Assembly: GCA_963823165.1 (NCBI GenBank) | Contig: CAWGKV010000001.1 | Coordinates: forward strand, 558,001-622,000 | Origin: Roseiarcus sp963823165 | GTDB lineage: Bacteria > Pseudomonadota > Alphaproteobacteria > Rhizobiales > Beijerinckiaceae | Reading direction: 5' to 3' | DNA: 64,000 nucleotides | Shown here: one piece after another, positions 60,528-64,000 of the stretch | Numbering within the stretch: the stretch's first letter is position 1 | How the letters are laid out: the number at the start of each line of letters is the position of its first letter | Translations under genes and position numbers: made by a program | Notes under the pieces: generated by a model | Told to the model about the DNA's origin: nothing | Databases searched by the model: none | The model's input: only the letters and a program-made list of their open reading frames with translations

Positions 60528-61253
60528 ATGTCTGACGCAGCCGTCGCCGACCTTCAGGGCGAGACGAAGGGCCGCACGCTGATCGAAACGGCGTATGCGA
60601 CCCTGCGCAACGAGATCATCGACGGGACGCTGGAGCCCGGCGCGAGGCTTCGGACCGAGGAACTGCGCGGCCGTTACGACGTCAGCGGATCCACTATCCG
60701 CGAGGCGCTGACGCGGCTTCTCGGCGAAGCCCTGGTCACGAGCGAAGGCCAGCGCGGCTTCCGCGTCGCACCGGCGACGCTCGAGGATTTTCAAGACCTC
60801 ACCGAGGTGCGGAAGCTGGTCGAGACCGAGGCGCTCAGGCAGGCGATCGCGCACGGCGGCGAAGCCTGGGAAGGCGACATCGTCGCCGCCTTCTACAAGC
60901 TCTCCAAGACTGAGGAGCGGCTGCGGGAGGATCCAGCCGGCGCCTCGGCCGAGTTCGAAGCCCGCAACCGCGACTTCCACCGCGCCCTGATCGCCGCCTG
61001 CCCCTCGCCGTGGCTGCATCGGCTTCACGCCCTGCTCTATCAGCAATCCGAGCGATACCGGCGGCTCGTCGCTTCGAGGCGCACGATTCCCCGCGACGTC
61101 CACGCCGAGCACCAGGGGATTGTCGACGCGACGCTGGCGCGCGACGCCGACCTCGCCTGCCGGCTCGCCGGCGAGCACATCGAGCGCTCGGTCGCCGCGC
61201 TGAGGACGCTGCTGGAGGCGAGGGAGAAGCCGGCGAAGGGCAGTAAGCGGTAG
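60528..61253 (+). CDS. GntR-family transcriptional regulator, FCD (FadR-like) subfamily
   Basis: A 241-residue regulator. The winged helix-turn-helix spans about residues 18-80 (RTLIETAYATLRNEIIDGTL, LRTEELRGRYDVSGSTIREA, LVTSEGQRGFRVAPATLEDF). The C-terminal all-helical FCD ligand domain carries His/Asp residues suited to a metal (EARNRDFHRALIAA, DVHAEHQGIVDATLARDADL, GEHIERSV). ATG 60528 follows AAAGGA; an in-frame start at 60366 would translate the repeat. It is divergent from tmoA and the only regulator beside the two monooxygenase operons, so it is the best candidate to bind the shared palindrome. GntR repressors of phenol or biphenyl operons (AphS, BphS) are known precedents. Confidence 0.85.
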   Translation: MSDAAVADLQGETKGRTLIETAYATLRNEIIDGTLEPGARLRTEELRGRYDVSGSTIREALTRLLGEALVTSEGQRGFRVAPATLEDFQDLTEVRKLVETEALRQAIAHGGEAWEGDIVAAFYKLSKTEERLREDPAGASAEFEARNRDFHRALIAACPSPWLHRLHALLYQQSERYRRLVASRRTIPRDVHAEHQGIVDATLARDADLACRLAGEHIERSVAALRTLLEAREKPAKGSKR

Positions 61254-61365
61254 CGAGCAACGAACGGCGGATATTCGCCGCCTTGACGCCGACGCGGGCG
61301 ATTTCGATGCGGTTGGCGATTTCGCCCTTGGCTTCGGTCACGTCCGCGGTCCTGGTGCTTGCGAA

Positions 61366-61386
61366 CGATATTATCTCCAAATATCG
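61366..61386. promoter_or_regulatory. Inverted repeat CGATATT-N7-AATATCG
   Basis: The two arms are the half-sites of the AATATCGATATT palindrome seen at both monooxygenase promoters, here split by seven bases. It lies downstream of the GntR gene and about 95 bases before the small exported-protein gene. It may be a further, weaker operator or chance. Confidence 0.35.
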
Positions 61387-61480
61387 AATCATCGGCGCCT
61401 GTGCGGGCTAACGAGCGCTTGCGCCCGGATCATGCGATGCTAAGCTCGGCTCTGCTGGCGGAAAGCCAGGGAGGGCTATC

Positions 61481-61639
61481 ATGCGCTCGATGTTCATCGG
61501 ACTACTGGTCGGCTGCGGCTTGGCGGCGATCGTCGCGCCCGCGCTCGCGTGCAACTACAGCACCACGGCTCAGAACAGCCAGTCGACGTCGCAGCAGACG
61601 GCGGAGACGCAGCCGGCCTCGGACAGCGGGTCGAACTGA
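61481..61639 (+). CDS. Small exported peptide, unknown function
   Basis: A 52-residue protein with GGGAGGG upstream of ATG 61481. It has a signal peptide (SMFIGLLVGCGLAAIVAPAL) ending before ACNYSTT, followed by a Ser/Thr/Gln-rich tail of about 30 residues with no further hydrophobic part. Cys-Asn-Tyr at the processing site is reminiscent of small alphaproteobacterial exported peptides, but I do not recognise a function. A lipoprotein with the lipobox around LACN (APALAC) is possible. Confidence 0.5.
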   Translation: MRSMFIGLLVGCGLAAIVAPALACNYSTTAQNSQSTSQQTAETQPASDSGSN

Positions 61640-61706
61640 GCGGCTGCCATCATCGCGTTGATCCCGGCGCCGTGACAACCCCCGAGAATGCTGCGATTAA
61701 GCGGCG

Positions 61707-62603
61707 ATGGGGCGAGGCCATTCTGCCGGGGTGAGCGAACCGGAGAGCGATGCGCTCGCGGATGTTGTCGCGCGCAGCGGCTTGGCGTTGCGCGCCTGGT
61801 CGCTCGCGGTCAGCTTCCTCGGCGACTGCATCGTGCCGCGTGGCGGCGATGTCGGCATGGCGACGATCACCGAGGTTCTCTCCGCCTTCGGCATCGATCC
61901 GGGCGTCACCCGCACCGCTATGTCGCGCCTGGCGAGCGACGGGTGGGTGAAGCGTCAGAAGGTCGGCCGCTTGAGCTTCTATTCCCTGACGCCGGCCGCG
62001 CTCGCCGAGTCGGAAGCGGCGACGCGGCGGATCTACGCCGCCCGGCATCCCCACGACCCGTGTTCTTGGCGGGTCTATCTTGGCGGCGGCCTGCCCAAGC
62101 CGGAACAGGCGCGGTTGCGCGACGCGGTCCGAGGGCGTGGCGCCGCCGACCTCGGCGCCCAAGTCTATCTCCTCCCCGCCGCGGACGACCTGCCTGACCC
62201 TGGGCGCTCGATCGCGCTGAAGGCCGACCCCCTGCCTCCCGCCGAGGCCCGCCAACTCGTCGAGCGCGCCTTCGACCTCGCCGCCCTCGAGGACGACTAT
62301 CGCCGCTTCACCGCGGCTTTCGCGGCCCTGCGCGAGACCTCGAGCGCCGGAGGAAAGCTCGTGGGCCTCGAGGCGGTCGCCATGCGCGTTTTCGTCATTC
62401 ACTGCTTCCGCCGCATTGTCCTGCGCGACCCCATGGTCCCCGCGCCTTATTTGGCTGAGAATTGGCCGGGGATCGCGGCGCGGCACACCGCCGCGGCGAT
62501 CTGGCGGGCGCTCTTCCGCGCCTCCGAAGCCTGGCTCGACGCCAACGCCGCCTCGGCCTACGGCCCCCTCCTGCCGCGATCGAACCCCAGGCAGAAGTTT
62601 TAG
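61707..62603 (+). CDS. paaX: PaaX-family transcriptional repressor
   Basis: A 298-residue regulator with an N-terminal winged helix (TITEVLSAFGIDPGVTRTAM, SRLASDGWVKRQKVGRLSFY) and a long C-terminal ligand domain with WRVYLGGGLPKPEQARLRD and VFVIHCFRRIVLRDPMVPAP, then YLAENWPGIAAR, the PaaX signature end. PaaX represses phenylacetate genes and is released by phenylacetyl-CoA. It lies 43 kb from paaABCDE, so regulation would be in trans. ATG 61707 is used; GTG 61731 would remove eight residues. Confidence 0.88.
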   Translation: MGRGHSAGVSEPESDALADVVARSGLALRAWSLAVSFLGDCIVPRGGDVGMATITEVLSAFGIDPGVTRTAMSRLASDGWVKRQKVGRLSFYSLTPAALAESEAATRRIYAARHPHDPCSWRVYLGGGLPKPEQARLRDAVRGRGAADLGAQVYLLPAADDLPDPGRSIALKADPLPPAEARQLVERAFDLAALEDDYRRFTAAFAALRETSSAGGKLVGLEAVAMRVFVIHCFRRIVLRDPMVPAPYLAENWPGIAARHTAAAIWRALFRASEAWLDANAASAYGPLLPRSNPRQKF

Positions 62604-63033
62604 AGGGGAAGCGCGCGTTACGGGATAGAACCCGCGCAGGTCTGACTGCCATCGGTCCCGGTCAATCGGTTCTTCTTCGTCCTCAATGGCCGCGATCTGT
62701 TGGGCCGCGGGCCGCTCGGTGAACAAAACAAGGTTGACGCAGGACCACCTCCCGCCTCGGCGCGACCGGCCCGTCAAAGCCGAGGAAATAGGCCGCCCTT
62801 ATGGCATTTCGTCAGCCCTCCGCGGGTGTCGTCGCGAAGTGCGCAAACGTCGCGTCCCTCGCCGAGCCGCCGAACGTCTTGTGCGGGCAGCGACGCCCGT
62901 TCATCGTAAGCCGCGCTTCCGTCGCGGCTGACGCCGAAGGAACGAATTCGACTTCCCGGGCTTGAGCCTGTGGAGTGTGCGATTGTCGCCGGGTCCTGGC
63001 GGGCCGACGCCTCCACTGAAAGGAGGCGAACCG
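62604..63033. other. Intergenic region, no gene recognised
   Basis: About 430 bases between paaX and the permease. Open frames on both strands show no family pattern. The only clear feature is AGGAGG at 63021-63026 before the permease start. Confidence 0.5.
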
Positions 63034-64000
63034 GTGCGGAAAGGACAGTCAAATCTTGTCGTTGGCGGGGTCTATGCGATCGGGGCGGCGGCCGTCCTCG
63101 CGACGCAGGCGCCGTTGTCCCTTCTGGCGGCCCAGCGCCTCAGCGTTCCCCTATACATATGCGTCACCCAGGCGGTGCTACTGCTCTGTGTCCCGTTCAT
63201 GATCCGGACGCCTCGCTCCCGCGAGCAATTCCTGTCGTTGGTCTCGTCCGCTTCGCACCTCGGCAAATTCGCAATTCTGCTTCTGATCGGCCTGGCGGGC
63301 ATCCTGCTTTACGTCCTGGGCCTCGGGAGGGGCAACCCGATCGTCATCTCGGCCGTCCTTAATCTCGACCCGTTCTGGGCGGCGATCGTTGCGTATCTCA
63401 TCGCCGGGAAAGGGATCCCGACCTCGTTGCTGTCCTTCACTTTGTGCCTGGTCGCGGCCGTCGCCGGCGCGATGCTGCTTGCGATGAGCCAGACGAACGC
63501 TCACTCCCTTTCGCTGCAGATGTTCAACTCCGACTCTATTCTCGCCGCCACGGTGGCGCTTCCGGTGCCGGTCCTTTGGGCGCTCAGCGGCACCTTCATG
63601 AGCAAGTGGTTCTCGAACTACGATGAATACGCCTGCGTCGCCGTGACATTCGCGATGGCGGGCGCGGTGGTCATTCCCGTGGCGCTGGGGGTCGCCTACT
63701 TCCGATCCGGCCTGCACGTCGCGAGCGGCGCGTTGACGGCGATCGGCCTCCTGGTGATCGCAACAATTCTCGCCGCCGCCATCGGCCGTGTTTTGTACCA
63801 GAGGTCGCTGACCATCACCGACAACAACAATGGCTTCGTTTCGATGTTTTTCCTCCTGATCCCCGCCTTCACCTGCGTCCTGTCGCTGGCGATGTCGCCG
63901 TGGATCAAGCAGCTCAAATTTTCGGTCGGCCCGTTCTTTTTCGTCGGACTGCTGCTGATCGCAGCCTCGATCTTGGTGTTCTCGTGGCGGTCTCGTGCCG
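63034..64000 (+). CDS. DMT/EamA-like permease, partial (3' end beyond window)
   Basis: From GTG 63034, with a strong AGGAGG seven bases upstream, 322 residues are visible before the window ends. At least nine membrane helices alternate with short loops (for example GVYAIGAAAVLATQAPLSLL, FAILLLIGLAGILLYVLGLG, FFFVGLLLIAASILVFSW), in the two-fold repeat layout of EamA transporters. NPIVISAVLNLDPFWAAIVA is the typical helix after the first repeat. Substrate unknown; it may be a metabolite exporter. Confidence 0.75.
   Translation, partial: MRKGQSNLVVGGVYAIGAAAVLATQAPLSLLAAQRLSVPLYICVTQAVLLLCVPFMIRTPRSREQFLSLVSSASHLGKFAILLLIGLAGILLYVLGLGRGNPIVISAVLNLDPFWAAIVAYLIAGKGIPTSLLSFTLCLVAAVAGAMLLAMSQTNAHSLSLQMFNSDSILAATVALPVPVLWALSGTFMSKWFSNYDEYACVAVTFAMAGAVVIPVALGVAYFRSGLHVASGALTAIGLLVIATILAAAIGRVLYQRSLTITDNNNGFVSMFFLLIPAFTCVLSLAMSPWIKQLKFSVGPFFFVGLLLIAASILVFSWRSRA

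Noticed and set aside
60835..61392. Minus-strand frame MIRYLEII... overlapping the GntR gene
   Set aside because: The first 45 residues lie outside the GntR gene, but the rest is a shadow of it and no family pattern or start signal is seen.
1..64000. CRISPR arrays, tRNA, rRNA and insertion sequences with transposase
   Set aside because: No regularly spaced repeats, no recognisable RNA gene signatures and no transposase or integrase motifs were noticed; short tRNA genes could be missed without a search tool.

Overview
The window is high-GC bacterial chromosome with tightly packed operons. It carries a cobalamin branch of the aerobic type (cobO, cobQ, cobD/cbiB, cobC), an alphaproteobacterial AddAB pair, an ATP-type PckA, and a hopanoid-pathway hpnE at the left edge. 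Together these point to an alphaproteobacterium, probably Hyphomicrobiales (Rhizobiales) near Beijerinckiaceae/Roseiarcaceae. The order-level guess is moderate and the family-level guess is weak. I saw no rRNA, tRNA, CRISPR array, transposase or integrase.

Layout. 0-3 kb: partial hpnE, then the nagK-nagA amino-sugar pair. 3-15 kb: a dispersed repeat, a CrtI-like oxidoreductase, a frameshifted XRE regulator facing a small NTF2-like protein, a HlyD/ATPase/permease exporter, and housekeeping genes carA, yqeY, nadD and prfA. 15-19 kb: paaABCDE (phenylacetyl-CoA epoxidase), minus strand. 19-25 kb: a GH43 arabinanase, cobalamin genes and a decayed higBA module. 25-36 kb: addB-addA, two envelope proteins and pckA. 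36-43 kb: a lipid module with acyl-CoA ligase, three alpha/beta hydrolases, an SDR and a wax-ester/diacylglycerol acyltransferase.

43-61 kb is the accessory centrepiece. Two complete sets of soluble di-iron monooxygenase genes lie head to tail on the minus strand. The upstream set is a toluene/benzene-type monooxygenase in canonical order (tmoABCDEF, 59.4 to 54.8 kb). The downstream set is a phenol hydroxylase (dmpKLMNOP, 54.5 to 49.8 kb), which runs straight into ferredoxin dmpQ, catechol 2,3-dioxygenase and the dehydrogenase branch of the meta pathway (dmpC, E, F, G, H, I). Together they would convert an arene or alkene-like substrate to phenol, catechol, 2-hydroxymuconate semialdehyde, and finally pyruvate and acetyl-CoA. 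Both operons have the same 61-nt upstream module, with a perfect AATATCGATATT palindrome at the same distance from a TTGAC box. A GntR/FCD regulator sits just upstream of tmoA. No NtrC-type activator or sigma-54 promoter was found. The dmpD hydrolase is missing, and dmpL and dmpI each carry a single-base frameshift.

61-64 kb: a 52-residue exported peptide, a PaaX-type repressor and a partial drug/metabolite-type permease running off the end.

Two copies of a roughly 0.6-kb non-coding element lie in inverted orientation at 2.9-3.6 kb and 59.6-60.3 kb. A second repeat flanks the tmo operon as direct copies (54.6 and 60.3 kb). This suggests that the tmo operon entered the locus together with a duplication of the phenol operon's upstream region.
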